Shown one piece after another: positions 42,322-52,800 of a stretch of DNA of 64,000 nucleotides. A program made the position numbers and the translations under genes. The DNA comes from Diphasiastrum complanatum. Lineage: Eukaryota > Streptophyta > Lycopodiopsida > Lycopodiales > Lycopodiaceae. Position 1 is the stretch's first letter. The number at the start of each line of letters is the position of its first letter. The notes under the pieces were generated by a model. The model saw nothing but the letters and a program-made list of their open reading frames with translations, did no database searches and was not told where the DNA came from. The stretch is taken from positions 52,848,277 to 52,912,276 of the forward strand of contig CM055099.1 in assembly GCA_029204225.1 (NCBI GenBank), written 5' to 3'.

Positions 42322-43776
42322 TGGATATACAGAGTGACCGTAAATCCTAAGTGGACGGATGAACAGAGAAAGGCCTTCCAAGAACTCAAGCATGCCTTGA
42401 CAACTGCTCCTATCTTGCGAACTCCAGATTACACGAAGGAGTTTCACGTGCACACTGATGCATCAAAGTTTGCCATCGGTGCAGTGCTAACTCAACCCGG
42501 AGAATACAAGAAGGACTATCCAATTCGTTTCCTTAGTAGGCAATTAACATCTGCGGAGATGAACTACACCACAACTGAGAGGGAAGCATTGGCAATGATT
42601 TATGCCATCCAGAAGTTTCGACATTATCTTCTGGGCAAACCCTTTGTATTTTTGACAGATCATCAAGCGTTACTTTATCTCGTGAACAAAACTTGCACAA
42701 CAGATAGAATCACACGTTGGTTGCTATTACTACAAGAATTCAAATTTTGTATTGTTGTGCGCAAAGGATCGCAACATTTTGTCGCTGATCATCTATCCAG
42801 AATACTGAGTGATGAGAAACCAACAGAGGACATCAATGATGACCTACCTGATGCAATACTTTTTCAAGTTGATTGTACTCCCATGTGGGCCAAAGACATC
42901 ACAAAGTTTTTAATGACGAGGGTGCTAGATCCGACATTGTCGAAACTTGCCCAACGCGCACTTATCTACAAGGTGGCACCCTATACACTTATAGTGGGGC
43001 AACTTTATAAAAAGGGTGCGGACGGTGTGATTAGACGATGTGTGACTGAGGCCGAGATTATTCTCATCATATCCTTGCTACACGAAGGAGTTGGTGGTGG
43101 ACACTTTGCCTCAAAAAACACAGCTAGGAAGATCTTACTAGCTGGGTATTGGTGGCCTTCACTATTTAAGGACACTCATAACTTTGTAAAGGCTTGTGAT
43201 GTGTGCCAAAGAGCCAAAAGGCCACAATTTTCAGATTATATGCCTTTAACCCCCATCTTATCTGAACAAGCATTTTTTAAATGGAGTATTGATTATGTAG
43301 GACCAATCAGTCCCGCCGGGCGATTCACACAGGCAAGATATATTATCGTGGCGACAGATTATTGCACGAAGTGGGCAGAGGCTCGGGCGGTAAAGAACCC
43401 TGATGCCAAAACCACTGCTCGGTTCCTTTATGAGCAGATCATTGTACGATTTGGTTGCCCACTCGAAATCGTCAACGATAGGGGTACACACTTTTTGAAC
43501 ATAGTAATTGAACACTTGTTGTCGACCTTCCTAGTTGTTCATCGCAAAAGTGCCCCATATTACCCAAGATGTAACGGGCAGGCTGAGTCCACGAATAAGG
43601 TTCTATGCAAAATCCTCACGAAGACGGTGGAAGCCAGTCGGTCGGATTGGGAGTTCAAGTTACATGCCGCTTTATGGGCATATCGAACAACACCCAAAAA
43701 GGCCACTGGCACGACACCATTCCAACTCACGTATGGACACGTCAACAAGATTGGCATGACCGCCATATTAAGATGA
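42322..43776 (+). CDS. Gypsy RNase H and integrase
   Basis: Same frame as RT after the TGA. RNase H: 'FHVHTDASKFAIGAVLTQ' (Asp), 'TTTEREALAMIYAIQKFR' (Glu), 'FLTDHQALLYLVNK' (Asp), 'ADHLSRIL'. Integrase: 'GGGHFASKNTARKILLAGYW' and 'ACDVCQRAK' (HHCC); core Asp in WSIDYVGPI, Asp in EIVNDRGTHF, Glu in GQAESTNKVL. So both catalytic sets are intact. A second, archaeal-type RNase H, seen in some Tat elements, is not evident. The frame ends shortly after 'TPFQLTYGH', where an internal deletion joins it to the C-terminal part in another frame. Confidence 0.92.
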   Translation, partial: WIYRVTVNPKWTDEQRKAFQELKHALTTAPILRTPDYTKEFHVHTDASKFAIGAVLTQPGEYKKDYPIRFLSRQLTSAEMNYTTTEREALAMIYAIQKFRHYLLGKPFVFLTDHQALLYLVNKTCTTDRITRWLLLLQEFKFCIVVRKGSQHFVADHLSRILSDEKPTEDINDDLPDAILFQVDCTPMWAKDITKFLMTRVLDPTLSKLAQRALIYKVAPYTLIVGQLYKKGADGVIRRCVTEAEIILIISLLHEGVGGGHFASKNTARKILLAGYWWPSLFKDTHNFVKACDVCQRAKRPQFSDYMPLTPILSEQAFFKWSIDYVGPISPAGRFTQARYIIVATDYCTKWAEARAVKNPDAKTTARFLYEQIIVRFGCPLEIVNDRGTHFLNIVIEHLLSTFLVVHRKSAPYYPRCNGQAESTNKVLCKILTKTVEASRSDWEFKLHAALWAYRTTPKKATGTTPFQLTYGHVNKIGMTAILR

Positions 43777-43994
43777 AGGAATTTAAAGAAGGAGATAGAG
43801 TCCTTCTCTATCAAACGAAAGTATATAAGGGCAAACTTAAGTTTACTGGCCAAGGTCCCTATATCATTGATCAGATCTTTGCTTCGGGCTATGCTAAACT
43901 TAAAACCCTCGAAGGCATCCCGCTGGACACGGTAGTGAACGAGAGTAGATTACGGCGATATCATGAGCGCTACTATTCCTTAGACATGTACTGA
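43700..43994 (+). pseudogene. Gypsy integrase C-terminal (GPY-type) domain
   Basis: In a shifted frame 'QDWHDRHIKMKEFKEGDRVL', 'YKGKLKFTGQGPYIIDQIF' and 'VNESRLRRYHERYYSLDMY'. WHDRHIK and the GPY turn are typical of plant gypsy integrase tails without a chromodomain. Compared with relatives about 80-100 residues are missing between 'TYGH' and this block. Stop 43992-94. Confidence 0.85.
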
Positions 43995-44295
43995 TTGATT
44001 GTGTGTTATGTGTGTGTGCATGCATGTCTGTAATTTCTATCGTTTTGTGATAATGTTCATTTTTTGTAATTCATTTTTTACACCCTTTTCCGTTGAATTG
44101 CCTGCATGTTTAACAATCAATACTTAGAATAGTTTAGGTCCGAATTCTCGCAAATCTACCTCACTTCTATCACTATTGTACAGGTTTCAGGTAACAGCAT
44201 GCATGACCAGTGACAATCATGTCCCAAAATAGTAATTATCTTCCGGGTTGGAACTAGCATCACTTATTCTTGCAATCGATTGCAAGGAACTTATC

Positions 44296-44330
44296 TTTCT
44301 CTCAAAAAAAAAGAAAAAAAAAAAGAGAGA
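44296..44330 (+). other. A/G-only tract between pol and the 3' coding region
   Basis: 'TCAAAAAAAAAGAAAAAAAA' followed by AAAGAGAGA. It lies in a 410-base non-coding spacer after integrase. Its place and purine content recall a second polypurine tract, but a simple A-rich slippage tract explains it equally well. Confidence 0.3.
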
Positions 44331-44406
44331 CCACTCGCCTAAGCTATCAGACAACATATTATCTATATTGTGGAGTCCCAGAACTAAGCAAAGTGCTTGA
44401 TCAGAC

Positions 44407-45729
44407 ATGAAACCTAGTAGGTACACTCGAGAAATTCACTTGGTCTCATTTATTGATTTCTCCCAAAAGCTAGCAGCGGCTCGTCCTTTCTTGGAGCGGC
44501 TAAACTTCGACACACGACTTATCTCCGGTGTGCAACATAAATGCCTGGTGCGTGCGGCTTATTCTACATTTGATGACGAGCTCCAGACATTCAGGATTTC
44601 TAGACACAACGACGAGGATCCAATTCCTATATCACCACATATCCTAAGCCACTTGGGATTCCCGAATGAAGGAGAGCCTATGCACGACAGAGGGCAATCT
44701 TTTGATAGGAATTACTTGACGCATCTCTGTACGGAAGACGGTGACACCTCCATCTATAACAATGACGGTTACGCTGTCAAACTCATCTCGGATCCAGGAC
44801 TTAGGGCAACGACGGACCTTCTTGTGTTACTCATTGAGGTACAATCGTCAAGAATTGACAGGATTCCGAACAGCACTTTATTCGCCCTATCATTTGGCTT
44901 GGGGGAACCTGTTACACGCCACTTCATGTGAGCAGAAAAGATAAGTATCAAATTATGTGCAGCGCTCAAAGCAAGAAAACCTCTCACAAAGTGCGGATAT
45001 CTCCTGCATATGCTCGTAAGCAAACATTACTTGGGTGACTTCCCTAGCATTCTTGCTCGAGTGCAAGAGAAATATCCAAACGTGCCACATACCACCTCGA
45101 CACGAGCTCAGCACCCCAAGAGGATAAAAGGGGAAGAGGCAAAGGCAACAAGCAAGCCAGCACCCAAATGACGCCACATCACTAGAAGAAACACGCCGGT
45201 GTCACTCACACGAGGCACAGAACCAGAGTTAGAGTCACAGCAGTTAAAAGAACATGCCCATAGCCAACACACAAAAGAACATTAAGAGGGCCACACACAA
45301 GGTACAGACTCATCCAGTAGCAGCAAACAACACTTGTGCAAATCCACCAGCCAAGGGCATGGAAATATCAACGAAATGGGAGACACAGCACAATCACCTT
45401 ATCCAATGCCTAAAGACACTTCAACAGTGAAAATCATGGAAGCCATTGAAGAAGAGTTGACTGCAACATCAAATCCTTCGACGCAACATTTTGAGGCAAA
45501 GGAGACAGAGGCGAAACCTGGTGTCCCACCTATGTCGTTCGTGGTAAGTGACCCACCAACCACCATCTCATCAACTCCCATCACATCAACCATCACTGTC
45601 ACACTACCCATCACACTCACCCTCACCACTACACCCCCTATTGTCTCCACAAACACACTCCCACTCTTCCACCACACCAGTCCCAACCACCTCTATGCAA
45701 TCTCCGATGCATTTTCCAAATGTCTTTGA
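44407..45729 (+). pseudogene. Gypsy post-pol ORF, N-terminal domain and Thr/Pro-rich linker
   Basis: One frame from Met 44407 with stops only at 44929-31, 45169-71 and 45283-85. The first about 230 codons look like a folded domain: 'QKLAAARPFLERLNFDTRLI', 'IPISPHILSHLGFPNEG', 'LLVLLIEVQSSRIDRIPN', STLFALSFGLGEP and 'KPLTKCGYLLHMLVSKHYLG'. This order of a short strand region, a ...LG.P turn, then an LLP/RIP...LFAL..G helix pair recalls the 'putative plant transposon protein' domain of Athila-type elements. That is resemblance of pattern only. After about 45140 it becomes Lys, then Thr/Pro-rich and disordered. Function unknown. Confidence 0.6.
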
Positions 45730-46540
45730 CGCATCCTTCAACATTGAAGAATTCTCACTTTCACTGTTAAACACGCCACCTCCTACCACCAAACCATTTC
45801 CTACGGCCACCACTATCGCTACCGCACAAATGCCGACATATCTTTAATCCCTATCACCCTCACTCAAACATCACACCCTCCGTCTGCTCAATCTGTCCAT
45901 CATGAACAGTACACCACATTGTATCAAAATGTACAACAAAATCTCCCACCATCCTACGCACCTACCTCTCAGCAGTATCCTCCTATCAAGGAGTGGCAGT
46001 ACCTTCCGAAAAATGTGCGACGGCCATCAACGCTCAAAGTGATGCCATGCATTACCTCTACTCTTCCATCAATGAGTATCAGAATTGGTGCAACTTCTCG
46101 CAAGGGGAAAACGTGCAGCTGACAAACAAGGTACAAGAATGGCAGATTTATTCCACGAAATTAGAACAAGAGGTCACTCAATTAAAAAACAAAGAAAGAA
46201 AACTCATGGCTGACCTCTTCAAGCACGCTTACAACGTAGGGATGATCTCATCAAAACCCTAGAAACACAGTTAGAAGGTGAACGACGAAGCCATAGGAAC
46301 TTACAGATCGCTATGATGGACAATATTGAATGAATTGATTTCAACCAGTGCCAAGCACCACCAATCCCAGAAGGCACCGTAATACCTCTCGCTTCCTATC
46401 AGAAATTAACTCAGGTATTGATGGCGAATCAGACGCAAGCACAACAATTGCAGCAAGCCACTCTAGCAAATCAAACTGCGCTCAACACACAGATTGAAAA
46501 GCTAGAAGGGCAACTAAAAACATGACACCAGCAGCTACCA
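45548..46540 (+). pseudogene. Gypsy post-pol ORF, Pro/Ser-rich and coiled-coil part
   Basis: After a frame change near 45700 the text continues as 'FPNVFDASFNIEEFSLSLLN'. From 45993 comes a stretch with heptad-like spacing ('VQEWQIYSTKLEQEVTQLKN'), and after further breaks 'NQTQAQQLQQATLANQTAL' and 'TQIEKLEGQLKT'. These point to a coiled coil of about 150 residues. The architecture (globular head, low-complexity linker, coiled coil) resembles proteins annotated as putative gypsy-type transposon products in plants. Frames are broken in at least three places. Confidence 0.5.
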
Positions 46541-46579
46541 ACATTACACACAAAGCATGAAGAAACACACGCCAAACAC

Positions 46580-47754
46580 CATAGACAATAGGATGCAGGA
46601 TCTGATGATCCTAGACCTTTGCACTACATAGGACAACAACGGGATAATCCAGGATATCACTCAGCAATGGTGGAACCTCAAAGCACACAAGGGAGTACCA
46701 CCACGAACCACGAACGAGGCATCTCAGCTGAAGAGCCTAACCCCACTGCCACTCAACCTGACACCACCTATCAAGCCTCATCACCTTCACTCGATGACAC
46801 ACCCCTCTCCCCACCACATGAACAATCACCTCACCACCTCGACACTCAACCTCATTCACCATCCACTGCTTATCTATTCCGCAAATACCCAACCCTCCCC
46901 CGTGAACTTTTCACAACCATACCAAACCCTCTACCACCCACACTTACCACAACTACAGAGGTACGACACAGAATCATGCCGAAGAATCCTAGCCGACAGA
47001 TGTTAATGTCAGAGGAGTTTAATAAAACATATCCAAACTGGGAGGACCGAGGCGGGTACACTCTTCCTGATTTCACGATATGTAAATCTCACAAGCAGAA
47101 AGTGTTAGCATTGGAGCCACAACCTCAGTGGCGACGTGCTATGATGTTGGAAAATGCACATGCTTTCGAGCGCTATATTGTGGCATCAACTTACATGCGT
47201 GTCAGTCCAACATATTATCCCATAAGGCGCAGAGAAGTATTCGCACTAGAAAGGGTTCCTAATAAAATGTTGGCCAATTCTACCTAAAGAAGTTCAGACC
47301 GATGACCCAACGGCCGATTTTGTAGCCAATTGCAACTATTTCTATTGGAGACATCATACAAATCCGGTACTTTGCAGATCATTGCGGCCTAATATCATTC
47401 CTTTCTACCTTAAATTGTTTTTGGGATAGAGATCTGCCGCCAATAGTTTTGGATCTAAATAAGCCCCTAAGCATACCCATGGATCACATCAATGTGGCAA
47501 GACTTTACTATCGGGCGACGATCACCAACGAACTTCACGTTGACATGGTTGAATCTTGGTACATGTACGGATTTCTACAGAACATGCTTGATTACTATCA
47601 GTCGCAACCATTTTTGTGCAAAATTCGATTCGAGAGAATGGAACAAATTGGCAGAGAAGTTCATAAAATCCGGGTCGCCATCAATGCAGAGCTGCGGGAA
47701 GACCAAACAAGACAACAGGCAGCAACAATTGGCGTGGGACCGCCAATCTTTTGA
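46580..47754 (+). pseudogene. Gypsy post-pol ORF, C-terminal part
   Basis: 46619-47287 opens with Pro/Thr/Gln-rich sequence, then 'PNWEDRGGYTLPDFTICKSH' and 'WRRAMMLENAHAFERYIVAS'. After a frame change, 47449-47754 gives 'HVDMVESWYMYGFLQNMLDY' and 'FERMEQIGREVHKIRVAINA', with the stop 13 bases before the 3' LTR. Composition and aromatic/charged patterns look coding. No known domain is recognised. It belongs with the two preceding entries as one protein or two, about 1,000 codons in all. Confidence 0.5.
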
Positions 47755-47766
47755 CGGAGGGGATAA

Positions 47767-48526
47767 TGTAGGCTGATATTCTATGAATATTTGAGCCATC
47801 TTGAAAAAGATACAGACTTAAGCCTAGAACTGGATCAGTCAAGTTTAGGCCTTTGCGCCATGTTGTAACGATTTAAAGTTGTTTAGTTCTAAGCCTAAGT
47901 CTAGAAGATTGAAACTTAAACTACCCTGAATAAGTTCAACTTAAGCTAGTTCAGTTGTTTATGGTCCATTAGGGGTTTGTCCCATGGTACCAAGTTAAGC
48001 CTATGTGGTCTATTTGTCCCATAGTGCCTTTTTGTAAGTGACCACCACTCCAAGTATATATAGGAGTGAAAGAGTCCATTTTGAAAGAGAACCTCATTTG
48101 TAATATATGCCTATCTTTCTCTCTGAGTGTTATCCCTTGTGTGGTTTCATTAACTGTGTTACTTCACATTGTATTGTATATTATTCATCTGACAACATGT
48201 TAAGTTAATCTAGGCCCTCCATTCTCTAGTAGGGAAAGCCTTAGAGGAGGAGATTTTAGGTTAAGCCGTTATTGAATTAGGTTAAGCCATCATTTGAGTC
48301 AGTTCCTAAGTAGAGAAATGAGAGAAGAGTGGATCTTGTCCAAAATATTTACCCAATCACTGTAGATCTTCTCATCATTCAATCTCTCGATTAGTTGGAA
48401 GCCATAGCCATTGGTTGGGAAAGCCACAATGCCTAGTCGGAGCCATAACGTGTTCTAGTTGGGAGTCTGCCATAGCACTCGTTAGTTGGAGCCATAGCCA
48501 GAGTTGAGGAATGCGAACGGCCAACA
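47767..48526 (+). repeat. 3' LTR of gypsy copy 1
   Basis: TGTAGGCTGATATTC ... GAACGGCCAACA, 760 bp, preceded by GGAGGGGATAA. It contains the roughly 90-bp segment missing from the 5' LTR ('CATTAACTGTGTTACTTC' onward). TATA box at 48053-48064. Confidence 0.93.
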
Positions 48527-49925
48527 AGCACTTTGGCTCAGCACCAATGGCAGAGACAGAAGACTGGATGACGTCCTGTATGTGCCGACACTGTAGAAAG
48601 ATCTGCTATCAGTTGCTAGAATAGCAGATGTAGACATGTGTGTGACTTTCACAGATTAGACATGCAATATCGTTGAAGCCAGCTCTAGTACACTCATCAC
48701 ACAAGACATACGAAGAGGAAATTTGTATCACTTGAAGGTACGCCTACCGACAGAGTAGGCTCATCAAGTCCGTGAGTCTACAGACGTTCTGTGGCACAAG
48801 AGACTATCCCACATGAACCCATTGGTGCTATACAAAGCAATCCAGTACAACGCATTCATAGGAGTGAACGTCAAGGATGCAAACCTAACACCCTATGACG
48901 CATGCAACAAAGGGAAGATGTCACATACAACTTTCACGAAGGATTCTTTCAGAGCAATGGCACTTCTGGAGCTGATACACTCAGACATCTGCGGACCCTT
49001 TGATATACTATCTAACGGGGGATCAAAATTTTATATCACCTTTATTGATGATTATAGTAAGTTTGCCGTTGTCTACTTCATCCACAACAAATCTGAAGCT
49101 CTTGATAAGTTTACGGAATATGTAAATTGGGCTGAGAAGTGGACCGAAAGGAAAGTCAAGTAGATCGGGACTGACAGGGGAGGAGAATACATCTCCAACT
49201 GATTTACTGACTTCTGTAAAAGTTGAGGCATTCTCCACAGGAAGATAGCAACCTACACACCACAACATAATGGTGTAGCGAAGAGAAAAAACAGAACTCT
49301 CATGGAAGCTGCAAGATCTATGATGGCCTATTCGAAGGCATCAAGATCATTATGGGCTGAAGCAATAGCTACAGCTGCCTACCTACAGAACAAGATAGGC
49401 AAATCAAGCGTTGCTCACACTACCCCACACAAGGTATGGTGGAGAAACATGCCCAATCTAGCTCATGTTCGGATCTTCGGATGTGTAGCATACGCACACA
49501 TACCAGACAAGAAGAGGAAGAAGCTGGACGAGAAGGTGGAGCAAGGATTCTTGGTTGGCTATGATATACACTCTGCATACTACAGAGTATACATTCTTGA
49601 AACCAATGAAGTGAAGACTGTCAAAGATGTCAAATTTGAAAAGACAAGAACAATGCCTGAGGAAGATCCCATCAGCTACGAAGTTCTCAACAGACAGTAC
49701 TACGACCTGTCCGCATCGACAGAGGGAGCGGACCCTGAGCATCCAGATGAAGATACTCAAATTCTAGTTGAATTGAACGATAGTTCGGACGATGAGCACA
49801 CCGACATATCGGGAGTACCATTACACCAGGTATACACCGAGGTCCCGCTATCAGCAGACAGGACAAAGACAAAGCAGTTGTTGAGCCTGTATTATCTACC
49901 AGGAGATCTGCAAGACAAAAAATGA
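48527..49925 (+). pseudogene. Copia family B integrase, copy 2
   Basis: Resumes right after the gypsy 3' LTR. The shifted protease end carries DDVLYVP. Then LWHKRLSHMNPLVLY (zinc His pair), 'DACNKGKMSHTTF' (first Cys of the pair changed to Asp-Ala-Cys context) and 'LIHSDICGPFDILSNGGSKF' with the first Asp. After TAG 49161-63 the second Asp is in IGTDRGGEY. The catalytic Glu position reads NGVAKRKNRT, Lys instead of Glu. The C-terminal part is good: 'MPNLAHVRIFGCVAYAHIPD', 'EQGFLVGYDIHSAYYRVYIL'. Dead by several lesions. Confidence 0.87.
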
Positions 49926-51047
49926 CACCAGTCAGATATATACCTGACATCTCATCTTTTTCTCAACAAGAATTATGTGGATTCAGCAGCGAACCACAAA
50001 CTTATGAAGAAGCCATCAACTGTCCAGACAAGGACAAGTGGATCAAGGCCATATAAGACGAAATGGGCTCCATGAAACAAAACAAGGTATGGACTTCTGA
50101 GCCACTACCAGCCGACAGAAAGACTGTCAAATGTAAGTGGGTCTACAAGCACAAGTATGGACCAGACAACAATGTACTGAGATACAAAGCCATGCTAGTT
50201 ACAAAGGGCTTCTCATAGAGGTATGGGATTGATTATACAGAGACATTCTCTCCTGTTGTGAAGCACACGTCCCTATGCATATTATTTGCATACGCAGCTG
50301 CCTATGATTTGAAGACCCACATCATAGACGAGAAGACAGCCTTCTTGCATTTGGAGCTGAAAGAAGAGGTCTACATGGACCAGCCACAAGGTTTCACCTA
50401 TGAGTCACTTGTTGACTATGCTTGCAGAATGCACAGAAGTATCTATGGACTGAAACAATCCGCCAGACAGTGATACAAGAAGAAGGATCACACACTTAGA
50501 TCCTTGGGCTTCTAGACTTTAATGGTTGATTGCAATGTTTATGTGAAAATCATAAACAGAAAGATCATCATAATCAGTGTCTATGTAGATGACACTTTAA
50601 TCCTGTCACGGAGCGACAATATGATTGAGCAGGTGAAGGCAGATATTTCGAGGCACTTCAAAATATTGGATCTAGGGGAAGCGAAATGCTACCTGGGTTT
50701 ACAGATCAACAGAGATCTTCAGGATGAGAGATTGTATCTACACCAGTCAAGATACGTTCAGGATTATTGATGATTTCGGCATGACAGATTGCAAGGGAGT
50801 CAATACTCCAATGGTTTCAAGCACATTGATGACAAATGAGGACTGTCCCAGAGACGAAACAGAATGACAAGCAATGGAGCATAAGCCTTACTGAAGGCTT
50901 ATCGGTTCTTTGATGTACTTGGTAGACAACACACAGCCAGACATTGCTTATGCAGTGTTCAGACTGAGCCAATTCAATATCAATCCAGGTCCAATACATT
51001 GGAAGATCGCCAAGAGGATTTTGCAATATATGTAGAACACGAAGCAC
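49926..51047 (+). pseudogene. Copia family B reverse transcriptase, copy 2
   Basis: Pieces in order: 'CKWVYKHKYGPDNNVLRYK', 'GIDYTETFSPVVKHTSL', 'KTHIIDEKTAFLHLELKEEV', 'YGLKQSARQ' and the palm 'IISVYVDDTLILSRSDN' (YVDD intact). Then 'KILDLGEAKCYLGLQI', 'GSLMYLVDNTQPDIAYAV' and 'HWKIAKRILQYM'. Stops at 50054-56, 50216-18 and 50471-73 stand at expected Gln, Gln and Trp; others follow after 50768. Confidence 0.87.
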
Positions 51048-51484
51048 TATGGCCTGTGCTATTGTCGAGATGTAGGATTCAAGATTGAATCCTATAGTGA
51101 TGCAAGCTGGGCATCCCTAAAAGATGATAGTAAAAGTGTCTTAGGAGGATGCACCATAGCAGCCGATGTTGTTGTTATTTGGATCAGACAATAATTGCCC
51201 AATCATCTTGTGAGGCAAAATATGTTGTTGCATCCACAATGGCCAATGAGATGACATGGCTCAGACAGCTCCTAGATGGACTAGGACAAAGCACTGATGA
51301 ACCATTGATCCTACACATGGACAACACCTTCGCTATTCATCTGACAAAACACCTAGTGTTTCATTTCAGAATGAAGCACATCGCCATCAAGTATCACTTG
51401 ATCAGGGATTTGGTTGAGAAGGACGAGCTGAAGACTGAGCTCCATCTTCATACCGACAAAGCAGATGGCAAAGGCATTGGATAA
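51048..51484 (+). pseudogene. Copia family B RNase H, copy 2
   Basis: 'IESYSDASWASLKDDSKS' has the first Asp. After a frame break 'QTIIAQSSCEAKYVVASTMA' has the Glu and 'LILHMDNTFAIHLTKH' the Asp. 'RMKHIAIKYHLIRDLVEKDE' is the usual tail. Stop 51482-84. Downstream 'AAGGAGGAGC' could be the purine tract with an LTR beginning about 51551, but no matching 5' LTR is in the window. Confidence 0.83.
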
Positions 51485-51540
51485 GACAATGTTTGGAAGG
51501 CAGAGAGCCAGTTTGGGAATCAGAAAAATACACGGTTTAA

Positions 51541-52249
51541 GGAGGAGCTGAAGAAACATTGTGTTTCTACTTTAAAGCCTTAGTGCTTTTTCTTGTATAT
51601 GTCTTTTTCGCCACATACTCAGTTGGCTGACATTTCGGGTCAGGCCGACACTTCCAAGCATCAATGGTGAGGACGAACTATTGGGCACAGGCGAACTATC
51701 GGACCTTAGCTGTTTGGGCGTGAAGTTTTTCAAACTATCACAATCTGTCACCACCATGCAACATCAACAGAAACGTACTTGAATGATGTAATCAATCTTG
51801 TAATATAATCCAACATGATATATGTCCTGGATCAGAGATAAACATATATAGAAATAGACAAAAAGAGAATCCAAAAAAAAAAAATGCAGCACTCAATGAG
51901 ACGTGTATCAAGGGAGACAGATTGACAATGCTCAAGAAAGATTTTTCATGTACACTCATTTTTTATAATACAGATGTGTACATCTCTTTTGCTCAGTGTG
52001 TAATCTGTGAATGTTGTGATGCTTGTTCAATTGCATCAGTTGATATATTTCCGCTATCATTAAGACATTATCTGTTGTTCATAAACACGTAGTCAGATTA
52101 GCAGTAGCTATCAGCTTGTTCGGAAGGTGACTGATCATGGCTTGAGGTAGTAACCTTATCCGGAAGATCGGCTCCATCTGAGCAGCAACAAGAATCTTCT
52201 TCAAAGACATTGAGAGGCAACTTGTGATGAAAAACCCTAAGTACGGAAG
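51541..52249. other. Possible 3' LTR of copia B copy 2, unconfirmed
   Basis: Follows a purine tract (AAGGAGGAGC, 51539-51549). No long frames. LTR status cannot be shown without its partner, and it does not match 20437-21317. Confidence 0.35.
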
Positions 52250-52800
52250 TGGATTCCTCTCGGATAGAGAGAGAATACATGATGTAACTCTCGGGTAGAG
52301 AGAGAGTGTGCGTGTATGAGAAATTCTATGTGTAGAATCAAGATCTCTCCAAAAAAACTCAATGTGGAATGAGCTCTCTCTTACTCTCTCATAGTAGCTC
52401 AAGTTCCAAGAGGTGTGTCAATGGTGCTCAATGATTGGACCTCTCTAGAATCACCTCTTACTTTGATTGGATCACTTACATACCACCTCTTACATTGATT
52501 TGACCATTTAGGTGCATCCTTCACTATGATTGGTCCATATTGACAAAAAATAAGATTATGAGGTGCAATGTCACTATCCCTCTACCATCAAGCCAAGTGT
52601 AAGCAACCTACACTATCATAATTTAATCCAAGTCTAAAATTGGCCTAATCACTTAATTACAAGTGTACAATGAGTGGTTTTGATAGAGGACCCCCAAACC
52701 TCAAGATTAAGGCCTATTGACTATTCAAACTCATCATAAATGAACTAAAGTGATTATGACTACCCTCCACACGTGGGAACGTGCTCCACACATGTGAGAT
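52250..52800 (-). repeat. Diverged family-A-type LTR segment (minus)
   Basis: On the minus strand the order is near-palindromes (CACATGTGTGG, then CACGTGTGG at about 52770-52800), spaced (A/G)(T/G)CCAATCA words with AGAGGTG (52400-52560), then 'CTCTCTCTCTACCCGAGAG'. This follows the U3-to-R layout of the family-A LTRs, but identity is low. The internal region is not adjacent, so it may be a solo or truncated LTR. Confidence 0.4.

Larger units (their letters stand above)
36521..48526 (+). mobile_element. Ty3/gypsy copy 1, 12 kb, nested in copia B
   Basis: LTRs 36521-37192 and 47767-48526, TGGCGCC-type primer site, 2-kb leader with tandem repeats, gag, RT-RNase H-integrase, then 3.3 kb of further coding text and a purine tract GGAGGGGA before the 3' LTR. 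Flanking pentamers GGCAC (36516-20) and AGCAC (48527-31) are a target duplication with one mutation. Copia B coding sequence continues on both sides. Absence of a chromodomain, the WHDRHIK integrase tail, primer type and post-pol coding region point to the Athila/Tat side of plant gypsy; lineage is an inference. No retropepsin motif was found. Confidence 0.92.

Noticed and set aside
41857-42453. Minus 198-codon frame opposite gypsy RT
   Set aside because: Antisense shadow of a strongly conserved RT frame.
52079-52402. Minus 107-codon frame
   Set aside because: Lies in an LTR-like CT-rich segment; residues do not resemble a protein family.
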